DNA of 64,000 nt from Trachipleistophora hominis (Eukaryota; Microsporidia; Pleistophoridae): NCBI GenBank assembly GCA_000316135.1, contig JH993845.1:1-64000 (forward strand), read 5' to 3'. The notes beneath the pieces were generated by a model. It saw only the letters and a list, made by a program, of their open reading frames with translations. It searched no databases and was not told the DNA's origin. Made by a program: the position numbers and the translations under genes. The first letter of the stretch is position 1. Each line of letters opens with the position of its first letter. Of the stretch, positions 12,822 through 23,641 are shown piece by piece.

Positions 12822-12824
12822 GGG
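12822..12824 (-). promoter_or_regulatory. CCC start-proximal motif of VPS13
   Basis: CCC (GGG on the plus strand) ends one base before the chosen ATG, matching the CCC-type start-proximal signal known in microsporidian genes. Confidence 0.5.
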
Positions 12825-15221
12825 AATATCGGAGGGCTCAATTTTAAATCCTAAAAAATAGTATGAAACAGTATCGCTGCAGCTATGAAACATTCAGAAT
12901 GTTTATTTTGGGATACCAACGAAATTTTTGTTAAAACATCACAAAAATCCTTAATAAAGCATATTAAGGTATTTAAATTTGTACAACTATCTCTTACGTG
13001 GTACAATGTGTTTTTATTGGATGTTTTAAATCTTTGATCCTTTATATTTGGATAATAAATGTGTAGGGGATGGTATTGTAATGTATACTAATTTAATGAT
13101 ATTTGTTTAATTAACAAATTTTGATTGATCTCTACGTGTATTTAAAGTGTAGAAATAGGCATACTACAAATTTATATTGCATATAAATGAAAATGCTAAC
13201 TAACAATGAAGGTAAAAACGTATAGGCGGTTAGTTTATGATTTAAGCTCGAATAAATTGCGATTTTATCCGCTTTAATAGTGTAAATTATGAAACAACCT
13301 ATAAAATACGATGTAAAGTATGGTGTTATCGATCAAATATGATGTAAATTATGAAACAACCTACAAAATACGATGTAAAGTATGGTGTTATCGATCAAAC
13401 ACGATGTAAAGTATGAAACTGTCCATCAAATACAACGTAAATTATAAAACAACATATAAAATACAGTATAAATTATAAAACAACCTATAGAAATTAGATC
13501 TGCACAGATAAATTATAAAAATACCACTAAATACGCAAATGTAACTAAATATTTGAAAATTGCACAACACAATAAATAACTCTTTTATGAGGAAAACTAT
13601 AACCACAAGGTTTATCTCATGCTTTTCCTGCGATATGTAGTAGATAATATATCGCTTATATCACATATATATGAATTTTAATGGTTGTATTTATTTTTAC
13701 TTGCGATATAGACAATGTACCGTTTATTTGTAATAGTAAAATCGTAATGAAAAACTTTCATTCATTGTAATATTATAGCTCTTGTATAATTGCGGTATTT
13801 TTATACAAGAATACTTTTTTTAACGTAAACATGTAAAAATAACCATTTCATTTATATCACAGGTGTATAATTAATAAGGAAAACTTATTGGTGAATAGAA
13901 TGTAGGGACTCAGCAAACTTAGAAAAATTATTGTTAGAATCATAATTATTGTGTGATTGGTCGTGTCAACTGCTTCTTCCTTATCTAGGCAGTAATAAGT
14001 TCACAAAACAAGGGGTGAAAGGAACGATTATTACAAAAGACCCGTGGCATATTCGGTTTAAAAAATATGTGTATTGTTAGACATTATGAAATGAATAAAA
14101 GCATCTTCAAAATAAAAAATGCTGACAAAATGATGTGGCTATAGTTTACACGTCTATTATCGCTTAATATGATGGATTGCTATAGATTGTTGAGAATCTA
14201 ATGTTGAAGAAATCCATTGTTAGAAAAATTAATGTTAAAGAAATCTAACGTTCTATGGTTAGATGAAAACTTTATATTTATCTATTTGCAGATAAATTGA
14301 GCAAAATTACCACGAGCAAAGAGAATAATATCTATGAAACATTTTAATAAACACACAACGACCATTTATAAACGATTGTTTAATTATTATTTTCGTATCT
14401 TACACATGATTCTAATCCGCTGACACCGGCTCTAACAACCAGTCGTTAGTACACTCGAATAACTATTGTGTATTTCAACCTGCATTTTTATCACAACGGA
14501 AAGATATGCAGCAGCTGCAATAACAATCTTAACATACAAATTTCGGGTTGCGTAACACTTTTCTCTCAGGAGTCTCCTGTGAAATTTTTCTTCCTAGAAG
14601 TTTTATTCGTCTGATTGTAGAACTTAATTTTTAAAAGTGTGAAACATTGATAAAATTAATATTCTGTGCTAAGAATACTTTAATACCATTAATAAAATGA
14701 AATACACTGTATAGTTAAAATTTACCTTATATAAGACAGCACTACCATCATAAAATAAACTTAACACACTGATCGCAGACCTAATAGATCGTGTGAATAT
14801 GTGTTATATTCTATCGATCAAAATTTTCTCGTCATATTCATTATTTTATTTTTTGTAAGTATCTTTATTTGCCATCTCACGTATGCCTCTCAATGGTTTG
14901 GTAATATGGCCAATTTGATTAATTGGCAAATATCACATGGATAATTAATTAGTAAACCAACATTAGCCATTTTTAGAAGTAGTCAAGGTTGGATGTATAC
15001 GTATTATTCTGAAAGTTTTTTAATCAAATGTACCATTTATACTGTACAAAAGTAATTTATGATGTACCAACTACGATTGCTGCTATAATATAGTGTGATA
15101 GAAACTTTTGGCGTTAAACCTACCATTCATTCAATATAATTGATGCAAATGCTGTTCAATTATTCGTGTGTAAAAAAATGATGAAACGAGCACAGGTAAA
15201 GTATGTGCAATCGAATTAACT
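12825..15221. other. Intergenic, about 2.4 kb
   Basis: AT-rich DNA without a supported gene. It contains the 31/62-bp tandem repeat at 13289-13490. No RNA gene was recognised. Confidence 0.6.
13289..13490. repeat. Tandem repeat, 31-bp unit with 62-bp higher-order period
   Basis: Two nearly identical 62-bp copies (starting 13289 and 13351) each consist of two diverged 31-bp halves ending in GATGTAAA-type sequence. They are followed by further single, more degenerate 31-bp units to about 13490. The pattern shows stepwise amplification: first the 31-mer, later the dimer. Confidence 0.8.
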
Positions 15222-15419
15222 TTAATTGAAAATTTTCATTTTATCGTCTTTATAAAATGGCAATTGCCCGCTTAAAAAGCTTTTATTATAGGATTCTTTT
15301 GGTTTAAACCCGCTTATTTCCCAGACTTCCTCGTTGTTGTTACCTAACAGATGTAAAAAGCATTCTTTATGGTTTATAACCAAATTTGCCGTCTTTTGAT
15401 ATTGTCTATTTTCATCCAT
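15222..15419 (-). CDS. Small hypothetical protein (65 aa)
   Basis: A short ORF with ATG 15419. A CCC lies about 13 bases upstream (TTTTCCCAAATCACTC before the ATG), which gives mild support for a real start. The product is polar and Lys/Asn rich, with a central His-Lys-Glu-Cys-Phe-Leu-His-Leu-Leu segment. It has no recognised domain and no signal peptide. It is isolated between the VPS13 and homeodomain genes. It could be a real small microsporidian protein, an exon remnant or chance. Confidence 0.3.
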   Translation of the reverse strand: MDENRQYQKTANLVINHKECFLHLLGNNNEEVWEISGFKPKESYNKSFLSGQLPFYKDDKMKIFN

Positions 15420-15884
15420 GAGTGATTTGGGAAAATTACCGTACTAATATAAAATTTATTTCGTGTTAGTCTCGAACACTCGATTTTCAACCTAATGTAG
15501 ATGAGATAGAGGCTCTTATTAAGCATTCAGAGATTTGGTTAGAAAATTTTTGGTTATATTCTGGTTCTTCCCTGAAATTTTAATTATTATATCTGGTCAG
15601 ATAGATATACACAGGCATATTAGATAGCGGAACCATCTCCAATTAAATAAACATGCCATGCTGTCGTTCCTTTGTCTTCTATGCTATAAAATATTTTTTA
15701 ATTAACTAGCGAAAGTGTTTATCATTGATTTGGGCATAAATCCATAAAATTAAAATTTCATCAATCTAATGACTTGGTCTCTTTCCAAATATGGACCGTT
15801 TAATAAAATCCCAGTAGATTACACTTCCTATGCTATTAGACCAGATAACCTGGTTATATTTTATAAATGTTAGATATTACTTAA

Positions 15885-16350
15885 TATATTACACCATTTG
15901 ATATATTAGCTATCCTATGGATGTTTTAGATATAAAAATATTAGGTATTATGATGTAATGGTCATCTTATAGATGTTTTAGATATGAAAATATTACATCA
16001 TTTGATGTATTTGCTATTCCATATATGTTTTAGATATAAAAATATTACATCATTTGATGTTATGATCATCCTATAGATGTTTTAGATATATAAATATTAC
16101 ATCATTTGATGTTATGACCATCCTATAGATGTTTTAGATATATAAATATTACGTAATATAATGTATTAGCTATCCTATAAATGTTTTACTCACAACAATA
16201 TTATGTAAAATGATGTATTAGCTATCCTATAAATATTTTACTCACAACAATATTATGTAAAATGATGTATTAGCTATCCTATAACCGTTTTTTCACAACA
16301 ATATTACGTAATATGATGTATTTACCATCGTATAAATATTTAAAATACAA
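15885..16350. repeat. Tandem repeat, about 52-bp unit, eight or so copies
   Basis: The unit reads roughly ATTACATCATTTGATGTTAT, then a CATCCTATAGATGTTTTAG segment and an AT-rich tail. Two sub-families are visible. The first copies carry GATGTTTTAGATATA, while the last three or four carry TTTTACTCACAACAATATTA instead, so a variant was amplified separately. The array ends about 50 bp from the 3' end of the homeodomain gene. Confidence 0.85.
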
Positions 16351-16398
16351 AAAATACTATAATTAAATCAGACTCTCCATTTTATACACCAATATTTA

Positions 16399-17034
16399 TT
16401 AACAAAAGAAGTTGTTTGGATCAAAAGAAATTGTGTTGTCAGCAATGCCTTCATTATTCTCATAATGAGGTCGCATGTCAATCCAGCTAGAATCTAACGT
16501 ATCTACAGGTGGGTATTCCATCTTGTTATCACTTTTTTGTGTGCTTTCCGCTCTAGTGGCGTAATGGTCGTTTTGGGCCATTTTCTTGAGTGCCTTGTCG
16601 TGGACAGGAGAAATCGGGTACCTGTCATTACAAAAAGTGGTTGTTTTTTCCAAAGGTGCAATTGGCATAAACATCATGGACTCGTCCGGAGGAGGCATCA
16701 TGCAGTTGATGTAGTCGTACTTGGGAATATTTCCATTTTGGCTATGGTTCTCCCGGTTGTCATTCTTACACTTGTTCTTTGCTTTTTTTTGCTTGGCTCT
16801 CCTGTTCTGAAACCAAACCTGAACCGATCTGGGTGTCATTCCAAGTTGCTCGCTCAGCTGATTTCTCAACACAGCATCAGGCTTAATGTTTGTTTCGAAC
16901 GTCTTTTCCAAAATTTTTAGCTGTGTCTTGCTTGTGCGTTTTCTATGCTTGACCACAAACGGATCGAAGAATGTGCTTTTGAGTTCGCCATGAGAATTTC
17001 GATGAAAACTATTAAAGTAACTCGATTTATCCAT
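16399..17034 (-). CDS. Homeodomain transcription factor (211 aa)
   Basis: A DNA-binding homeodomain spans residues about 27-86. It has a basic N-arm (Arg-Lys-Arg-Thr), Leu42 and Phe46 of helix 1, and recognition helix S-V-Q-V-W-F-Q-N-R-R-A-K-Q-K-K with the invariant Trp (residue 74), Phe, Asn and Arg. A Lys/Arg-rich stretch follows and could serve as a nuclear signal. The remaining 120 residues are Met/Pro/Asn rich without a known domain. Microsporidia carry a small set of such homeobox genes. Which one this is cannot be told from the sequence alone. ATG 17034 is preceded directly by AGGGGC, a GGG-type start motif. The TAA is followed by TAAA, forming TAATAAA. Confidence 0.93.
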   Translation of the reverse strand: MDKSSYFNSFHRNSHGELKSTFFDPFVVKHRKRTSKTQLKILEKTFETNIKPDAVLRNQLSEQLGMTPRSVQVWFQNRRAKQKKAKNKCKNDNRENHSQNGNIPKYDYINCMMPPPDESMMFMPIAPLEKTTTFCNDRYPISPVHDKALKKMAQNDHYATRAESTQKSDNKMEYPPVDTLDSSWIDMRPHYENNEGIADNTISFDPNNFFC

Positions 17035-17035
17035 G

Positions 17036-17039
17036 CCCC
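17036..17039 (-). promoter_or_regulatory. GGGG start-proximal motif of the homeodomain gene
   Basis: GGGG one base before the ATG is the G-type variant of the microsporidian start-proximal signal. Confidence 0.45.
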
Positions 17040-19243
17040 TAGATAATTCTCATTTGTTTATATTTATTTTAAACATCCTATCATCTTCCCATTTTGGTTT
17101 AATTAGAGATTTAATTAATTTTACTGATAGATTAAATAAATTTATCTAAAAACGCAATTATTGATAAATTACTTTGCGGCGCTTCTTAATCAAGAAAACC
17201 TCCTTTGGGAATTCCCCAACCTACTTTTGAAATTTGCTCAAAAATAGCGAATTATCACGTAAGGTACTAAACAAACAAATAATTGAGGTCAAAAAAATTC
17301 CCGCTTCTTTTCAACAAACCTATCAAAAATGAGGAATTTATGGCAATTGCAGACATTTTGATGTGTGATATTAAACGTCATCTTTGGTTGAATTGGGACA
17401 AATAAATAAAGGGGGCCGAGTCAAACACCTAGTTATGTTCTACTTACAAGTGATATGGCCAATAATTAATAAAACAGGGGATAATCTGCGCCTAAACGTA
17501 TTAATTGTTAAATTTGTCCTTAAATAGGAATATTAAGTAAAGTGCATGGTGTTTGAAACGGAAAAATAGACACTCTCTACGTTCAAATTAATAGGTTAGG
17601 CAAATTTTATCACCCGGGCGTCTGTCAAACAAACCTTGAAAATCAAAGTCAAACGTTTTACATCATCTCATATATTGGACTGATGGTGATGTGTCATGAT
17701 AGATTAGGAGTTACGACATCAACCTATGACTTTAATTAAAATACGTCGTTTTGATCAGAAATAATGCCAAATTCATCGTTATCAGCTCGTAAGCAGAATC
17801 TTTACCTCGTCTAACGCTCTTTTGAATATTTTGAGGCGTATTCCTGATAAGAAGGTCTTTATATCAAATATTGCTTAGTCCAACAAACAGCGCAACAGGA
17901 CGCTGTTCATAGTAACCTGGACGTTAATGAGGTACATATGGCTGTCTTTCTTCTTTATATCACTAGCAGACACTAGTTTTTACAAACAAGCAATTACTAA
18001 TGTTCTAGCATGTGAATAAGCAAAATCAGCACGGTAATCTGCACGTATAAACAACTATATTGATGTATTATACACGAATTTAGGAACATTGCGCAACATC
18101 ATCAACCGGTTCCTCAAAAAGTTTGGCAGGAACCTCGCTGTCTTTTTTGGACTTTTTTCGTCACAGAGTTTTCACCTATCACCTTGACATCTAGTTGATT
18201 AACAGAAAAATTCACACTTCTAACTCATATATTTATCAAACATAGTCATGGTATTGTTTTCATAACGTATAAGAACCTAAAATTAAGTTTATTTTGCATC
18301 CACAATATAAACCAATGCTTGGCACGAACAGTTTTTTAAAAGAAATTTTTCAAATAATTTATAATTCCTTTATTTTGACTGTTTATATGAGGCATTTTTA
18401 TGGAAACTGCCTTAATTACAACACCAGATACTTTTATTTTTTGAAATTGAGCATGTCGTTCTCAACCACACGATACACCCATGACAACCATTTTTTCTGC
18501 TTTCTCACACCTCTTATTGCAACACACTTGAAGACGCATATCGAATCAACTGTCTCAATAAATTTAGTACTTTTCTAAGGTTTCCCTGTCATCATTGGTG
18601 TCTATAATAAAACACGAAAACAAATTTCTCCAACTCATATTTTTGTGTCAATTATTGGCGGTAGTTGATTTATTTTCGAACCATATTTTTGTGTTTTACG
18701 ATCTTGACATTGACAGTCGAAATCAGGGAAATTCCACTAAACAATGTTCAATGATGTCTTGTGACGTCAAAGGTACAAAACCTGAATTAAAACGTCTTAA
18801 ACCATTAGATGTGATTGATTCTGGGGATAATTCAGCCTGAATGCTCATAACTATATTACGAAAAAATGTTAATAATAATATGTCATGCTGTTCTACCAGG
18901 ATCAGACAAACTCACCGTAATTATTGCATGTTAAACGGAGGTATTTAATAGGGAGTATCATAAACTGAAGGTTCTATTAAATTCTTACTATTCGTTGATT
19001 CAATGTGATTGCTAGCAATATCAATTTACCTTTTACTTACTCGTCAAATTAATGTCTTACTATTCGTTGATTTCAATGTGATTGCAAGCAACATCAATCT
19101 ACCTTTTACCTACTCGTCAAATTAATGTCAACTATTCATTTATTATCACGTATACTTGCACGTGTATAACATTGTTTGTTGTAAAGTACGAGAATAAACA
19201 CCATTCACCAAATAGGCCCAAATTAACAGGGATGGTTTTTGTA
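17040..19243. other. Intergenic, about 2.2 kb
   Basis: AT-rich. Two open frames at about 18294-18578 and 18568-18840 lack ATG starts at their 5' ends and are not supported. A roughly 71-bp duplication is listed separately. Confidence 0.5.
18985..19129. repeat. Two-copy tandem duplication, about 71 bp
   Basis: TTACTATTCGTTGATT through CTCGTCAAATTAATGTC occurs at 18985-19055 and again at 19056-19129, with a few substitutions and a one-base insertion. It sits about 120 bp upstream of the SAP-domain gene, so one or both copies may lie in its promoter region. Confidence 0.8.
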
Positions 19244-19248
19244 CCCCC
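19244..19248 (+). promoter_or_regulatory. CCCCC start-proximal motif
   Basis: Five C residues end two bases before ATG 19251. The motif decides the start against an upstream in-frame TTG at 19239. Confidence 0.55.
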
Positions 19249-19250
19249 TG

Positions 19251-19604
19251 ATGGACTTCAAAAAATTGACCGTAGCTCAGCTACGCGAGGAATGCAAAAA
19301 AAGAGATATAAACACAGTTAATCTTAAAAAAACAGAACTCATCGAACATCTTTTGAGATACGAAGATGGGAACAAAACGGCTCAATGCGGCGAAACGGGC
19401 GAGTCGTCATCGGCAGCTTTTGAGTCAAAGTCTTTCGATGAACTGTCGGAGTCTGAAAAGATTCAGGCGAGAATTCGGAGATTTGCATGCAATAAACCAG
19501 GGGAGAACACGGGGGACATTGGGGCACTGGACGCTGTGTACGCGAAAGAGCTACAGGAACGGGAGGAGCGCCAGCGTAGGTTTTCTAGGCCGGCTGATAA
19601 ATAA
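19251..19604 (+). CDS. SAP-domain protein, Tho1/SARNP-like (117 aa)
   Basis: Residues 1-36 form a SAP domain (F-K-K-L-T-V-A-Q-L-R-E-E-C-K-K-R, then K-K-T-E-L-I-E-H-L), a helix-turn-helix that binds nucleic acid. After an acidic Ser-rich linker, the C-terminal 50 residues hold a K-I-Q-A-R-I-R-R-F motif and a later E-E-R-Q-R-R-F. This paired basic-plus-Phe pattern recalls the Tho1/SARNP (CIP29) family, which works with TREX and the DEAD-box helicase Sub2 in mRNA export. That assignment is inference from motif order. The protein is short (yeast Tho1 is about 218 aa). The stop lies inside AAATAAA. Confidence 0.7.
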   Translation: MDFKKLTVAQLREECKKRDINTVNLKKTELIEHLLRYEDGNKTAQCGETGESSSAAFESKSFDELSESEKIQARIRRFACNKPGENTGDIGALDAVYAKELQEREERQRRFSRPADK

Positions 19605-20397
19605 AAAAGTGCACAGATATAGTGTTAAGCCAGCTTTCCTGTTGGTATCAAGCAGAAAGCTGCAGATTATCATTCGTAATTCTTTATACGTGTTACTACG
19701 GTAAGTCTTCCTAAAACGTGTAAGTTTGTTTAAGCATTTTTCACTAAATTAATTTACTCACTACTTCAGTTACCACTCACCTCACTAAATCACACCATTA
19801 GCGTTTCCCATTTTTACACCTCTTAGAGCGTAGATAAATTTGTTATAGTTTTCGTGGTTGTATTTCTATAAGTATTACTATTAAATGTTATAATAGCACA
19901 ATTGAACTACTTAATCATCATTTTTATGTGTAATACCTCTAATCTTCATTGCTGCGAACATAATCTATGGTTGATAAAAAACATAACATTTTATCTCATA
20001 CCTAAGTAAAGCCTCTTAAAAGAGAAAATAACACGAAATATTTTTTATACTCGTATGCTTTAACTAACACCTCTAAACAAGTTTTAACTGTTCTTTTTTA
20101 CAAAAATATATTTTTTATCATCCAATTTCATTCTAACATCACAACAACAAATTTGCTAGGTCTTTTTTGTGAGCAGAAGAGACTGCAAAAATTTCCTTTA
20201 AATTTTAATGTGCTTTAATTGCTACCTCAGTTATCTTTTACATTACAGTATTCTTAAGCAGGCACCAAGCATGCTGTCGCACACATTAGCTTTGTTAATC
20301 GGTGACTCTTGGTGATCAAGAAACATCTAAAAGTATTCGTAGACATACGATGGGTCTGTAAGGACCGGAGACCCGCAATCACGAGTTTAGACCCCGT

Positions 20398-20457
20398 GCG
20401 CTATTCTCCTTTTTTTGAGGAAACATATTTAATTGATTTTCAACATTCATCCTAACA
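20398..20457. repeat. Dispersed repeat A, copy 1 (about 60 bp)
   Basis: GCGCTATTCTCCTTTTTTGA and the following 40 bases align without large gaps to 25216-25275. Both copies are bordered on each side by GCGC-containing sequence, and GTGCGCTATTCTCCTG recurs at about 20486. Copy 1 has roughly 75-80% identity to copy 2 by eye. Confidence 0.65.
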
Positions 20458-21439
20458 CCTATTTAACATGCTCTTCCTGGTGCGTGCGCTATTCTCCTGA
20501 AGAACAGCACGCTGCAGAAAATAGAAAGACGTATAGAAAATAAAAAGACTTTATCACCATACGTAACACTGGTATGTGCTGTCCATCCCAGTAGTTACTT
20601 AATTATTCTAACCGTGTTTTGTATAAAATAGCAAACATTTCTCTTTAAAATTTAATCATCTAATTTCTATCACAGGATATTCGAGGAATGCCCTGTCAAT
20701 TAATAAAAAATGCGGAGGTTAATTCAAATGTCAGAATTATTTATCAAAATAGCAAAATATACGGGCGTATGTTTAACGAACGAACCACTTGCACGTAAAT
20801 TCACAGTTATAAAATGAGATATACACCTGAAAGTACCGGCTATATTCGTACAGGTACAGGTGTTTAAAACCTACACGTACCATAGATATTTATATTTGTC
20901 GCTTAGTCATTAACATGTACATATGTGTGCTCAAATTATTGTCAGCCTTCCTGTTCATCCGTGTACGCCATCAAAGACAACTAATTATGATATTTTGTAA
21001 AGGAAAAATTTTTCTTAGCGATAAAATGCAATAAATCGTATATGACCGATTATTATAAAATGTCATAAATGATACAACATAATATTTTGTCACCAGCGTT
21101 TATCCAAACATTAAGACTCTCCTTGAATACCAAAACACTCTTCAAACATTAAAACACTTTTTAAACATTAATATTTCTTTGAATATCAAAACTCTTTAAC
21201 CATAATATTTCACAAACAAATACTTGCTCAACCACATGCTGCCACACTTACACCAGAATATGTTATTATAATCTATTCATACTCATCCTTGCAGAACAAA
21301 CGTAATCGTTTCTTATTAACTTCATATTACATGGCATGCACCTCAGCCCAAAGTTTAAAGGTTTACTAACGCTCTCATTTCTACACATAAACGAACTCTT
21401 CGTACATCCTGAGTGCCACTAATAGCCTTGATTGCCTCT

Positions 21440-21490
21440 TTTTACTAAAATTTAGTTTAATTATCAGCTCACACAACAACATCCAACCAA
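21440..21490 (+). repeat. Dispersed repeat B, copy 1, upstream of Sm-D3
   Basis: TAAAATTTAGTTTAATTATC, then a CA-rich stretch, then CATCCAACCAA. The same order recurs at 34606-34662, 36290-36345 and 41101-41150, always on the plus strand. This copy ends about 58 bp before the Sm-D3 ATG. Confidence 0.7.
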
Positions 21491-21535
21491 TTAATTGTCT
21501 TTTACATGGCAACCAAAAACCGAATCAAATGTTCA

Positions 21536-21540
21536 CCCCC
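21536..21540 (+). promoter_or_regulatory. CCCCC start-proximal motif of Sm-D3
   Basis: Five C residues lie eight bases before ATG 21549, supporting this start over the in-frame TTG at 21495. Confidence 0.45.
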
Positions 21541-21548
21541 TAGAAACG

Positions 21549-21821
21549 ATGAAACCATCGGTTCCGCTAAAACTTTTGTACGAATGCGAAAATTTTCAGC
21601 TCACCGTAGAACTTGATAACGGAACTAAAGCGACTGGAAAACTTGTACAAGTGGACGATCTCATGAATTTGACCTTGGATGACGTGGTGCTGACCGAGAT
21701 TAATGGACATAACACCAGAATAGAACGAATGATGGTGCGGGGGTCTCTCATACAGCTGATCATTTTACCACCAATTCTACAATACAGTCCATTTTTGAAA
21801 CTTGAGGAACCAAAAACATAA
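21549..21821 (+). CDS. SMD3: Small nuclear ribonucleoprotein Sm-D3 (90 aa)
   Basis: An Sm-fold subunit of the heptameric ring that binds the Sm site of spliceosomal U snRNAs. The Sm1 motif contains Gly25, and the D-x-x-M-N element falls at residues 36-40. The Sm2 motif is V-R-G-S-L-I-Q-L-I-I-L-P (63-74), closely matching the I-R-G-S-K-I-R-F-L-I-L-P of Sm-D3. The start V-P-L-K-L-L-Y-E and tail L-Q-Y-S-P-F-L-K also follow Sm-D3. The usual Arg/Gly-rich C-terminal tail is absent; the protein ends a few residues after the Sm fold. An open frame extends 18 codons upstream to a TTG, but the family start fits ATG 21549. An Sm protein implies that splicing persists in this organism. Confidence 0.9.
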   Translation: MKPSVPLKLLYECENFQLTVELDNGTKATGKLVQVDDLMNLTLDDVVLTEINGHNTRIERMMVRGSLIQLIILPPILQYSPFLKLEEPKT

Positions 21822-23017
21822 TTCTGCCGTCATTGTTATACACGAATAGGAGGAATGCATGTTCTGTTGGGTTAACGATTATGAACGGTGGTTATTGAAC
21901 CAAACTTTACGTAACAGGTAAAACTGCAATTTTATAGTGGAAATAAATTAAAAGCATTTTAAACATAATCTCAGCTGTGCTAGCTTAGAAGGGAGAAAAA
22001 TTGAGTGTGCAGACTTAGTATGCCTTTTACTACGATGACTACATGATGAAATACATCTTTAACGTTGCAGTGTATCTCTTAATAGTTTAACATAAAGAGC
22101 CAATTATTTCACCATATCTAGGATATGATCCAAGTATCAAACTAAAAAAAATGGAGAGCTCAGCCATAACAGGTTGTTCGTTTTTCTGTACTAAGCCACT
22201 ATAAAGGATCTAACGTTCTTGTCTGATGTGCTAACATTTATCTCGGCTTCCATATCTTTTGGTTTATTTGAAGATAATAGCTGAAATTTGTCAGTCATAG
22301 CGAATAAGAAGAGAGTGTTTAATTTGGTGATACGTATGAAGAGGATAATTAAAATAACCTTTGATTAAAAGCCAGCAGAAATTTCGTATATGCATGTCAT
22401 GTACCGGCAAACGAATAACGTGTGATTTATTTCTCTAACAATAATTGTAAGACTTGTCCGTCATAAGGAGTCTATCTTTAATTAATATTACAATAATTAA
22501 TTTTACTTGTTATTCTTAACAGGCCATGAGCCCTTTTAAATTTTTTATCCCGTACTCAAAAGAGTAATACATCAAATTACAACCATGCTCTTTCATTTGT
22601 TCTTGTAAAAAGTCCACTCTTACATGTCAACAATAAATAAATAGTCCTTATCACAAAATGAACTTTCTTTCTTTAATGGTGGCCTGCTCAATTAACTCTT
22701 TAGCATTTCTTTTTTGTTTTAATACGATATTAATTCAGCAATTACTTCTGTTCGGGTACTGAGTTGATCTCAATTTTTAAGGAAACTGTAGCGATGAATG
22801 AAGTGATTGCTATGATATAATTAAACCTACTTCCATAAAAATACCTGAAAATAAGAACTACGTGAATGTTAAATAAAAATTAAATACGTTTCTTCAAAAA
22901 AAATAAGAACTACGTGAATGTTGAATTATTAATTTAATCTACTTCTATAAAAATACCTGAAAATAAGAACTACGTTTAAAGGAAGCGTTTAATGAAAGAC
23001 AATATGCCATCCTTGCA
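21822..23017. other. Intergenic, about 1.2 kb
   Basis: AT-rich. It contains three partial copies of a repeat at 22826-22979 close to the 3' end of the next minus-strand gene. No gene is supported. Confidence 0.6.
22826..22979. repeat. Direct repeat, three copies with an AAATAAGAACTACGT core
   Basis: CTACTTCCATAAAAATACCT followed by GAAAATAAGAACTACGTGAA is present at 22826-22871. A shortened copy with only the second half is at 22898-22923, and another long copy is at 22938-22979. Confidence 0.8.
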
Positions 23018-23641
23018 CTATTTTTTATTTTGGATATGCAAGTCATCAACGAACTTGATATGCCCTTTTTCTACCACCACCACAAGAATCGAAACGATGC
23101 ACAGGATCAAAATAAGCGTAATAAAAATCGAAAACATCTTTTTCCTGCTGATGACGCTCATCTTTTTCTTCTTGTTAAACTTGAAGCTGACGGACAGCGC
23201 ATCAAGGGGATCTTCCTTGTGGAATATTTTTGTTCTGAAGCAGTTGCTGTCCAAGAAGTCTCTGTACGACCCCATGTACTCCGCTTTTAAAGGTGTCTCC
23301 GAATCGTAGCAGAGTCTGAAAAAGCTCAGCTCAGTAATGGTTCGCTTGTAAATCGGATCCTTGAAGTTCTTGATCTGTATCTTCCGGCCCTTTGGTCCAA
23401 TCACCATCTCAAATACGTACTTGCACAGCTGCCTCGCATCGTAACAAAAGTATATGCCACTCACGTTCACACCTTTATCTTTTCGCATGCCTACGCATCG
23501 CACTCGTGCAAGATAATAGTCCTGGGATTGTGAATGTGCCTCGCTTATCAGGTCAATAAATCTTTTTTGCGTAAATATCTCCGTTTGGCCTCCTTCCAGT
23601 GCACATCGCTTCGTACCTTCTTTTTCAAGAATCAGTGCCAT
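23018..23641 (-). CDS. Conserved-looking tail-anchored membrane protein of unknown function (207 aa)
   Basis: I do not recognise this protein. It begins at ATG 23641 (an in-frame TTG at 23659 is ignored) and has a soluble N-terminal domain of about 165 residues. This domain has an ordered amino-acid mix, including C-V-G-M-R-K-D-K-G and Y-F-C-Y-D-A-R-Q-L-C-K-Y-V-F segments and several cysteines. A Lys-rich stretch (F-K-F-N-K-K-K-K) precedes a single strongly hydrophobic helix (about residues 173-195) and a short polar tail. The topology is that of a C-terminal anchor, with the bulk of the protein in the cytosol. AATAAA lies immediately before the TAG stop. It may be a microsporidia-specific family. 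Confidence 0.7.
   Translation of the reverse strand: MALILEKEGTKRCALEGGQTEIFTQKRFIDLISEAHSQSQDYYLARVRCVGMRKDKGVNVSGIYFCYDARQLCKYVFEMVIGPKGRKIQIKNFKDPIYKRTITELSFFRLCYDSETPLKAEYMGSYRDFLDSNCFRTKIFHKEDPLDALSVSFKFNKKKKMSVISRKKMFSIFITLILILCIVSILVVVVEKGHIKFVDDLHIQNKK

Larger units (their letters stand above)
19605..21535. other. Intergenic, about 1.9 kb
   Basis: AT-rich with a local GC-richer patch at 20340-20410 that contains a short hairpin and borders a dispersed repeat. About 21100-21220 holds degenerate runs of AAACATTAA/TTGAATA(C)CAAAAC. No gene is supported. Confidence 0.5.

Noticed and set aside
18294..18840. Two plus-strand open frames, the second with a hydrophobic N-terminal run resembling a signal peptide
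   Set aside because: Both open only from TTG, there is no ATG at the 5' end and no start motif. No recognisable product.
20340..20410. Possible tRNA or structured RNA gene (GGGTCT/AGACCC hairpin, T-arm-like ACGAG...CCCGT)
   Set aside because: On neither strand do acceptor stem, A-box and B-box occur together at proper spacing. Kept only as a minor observation.
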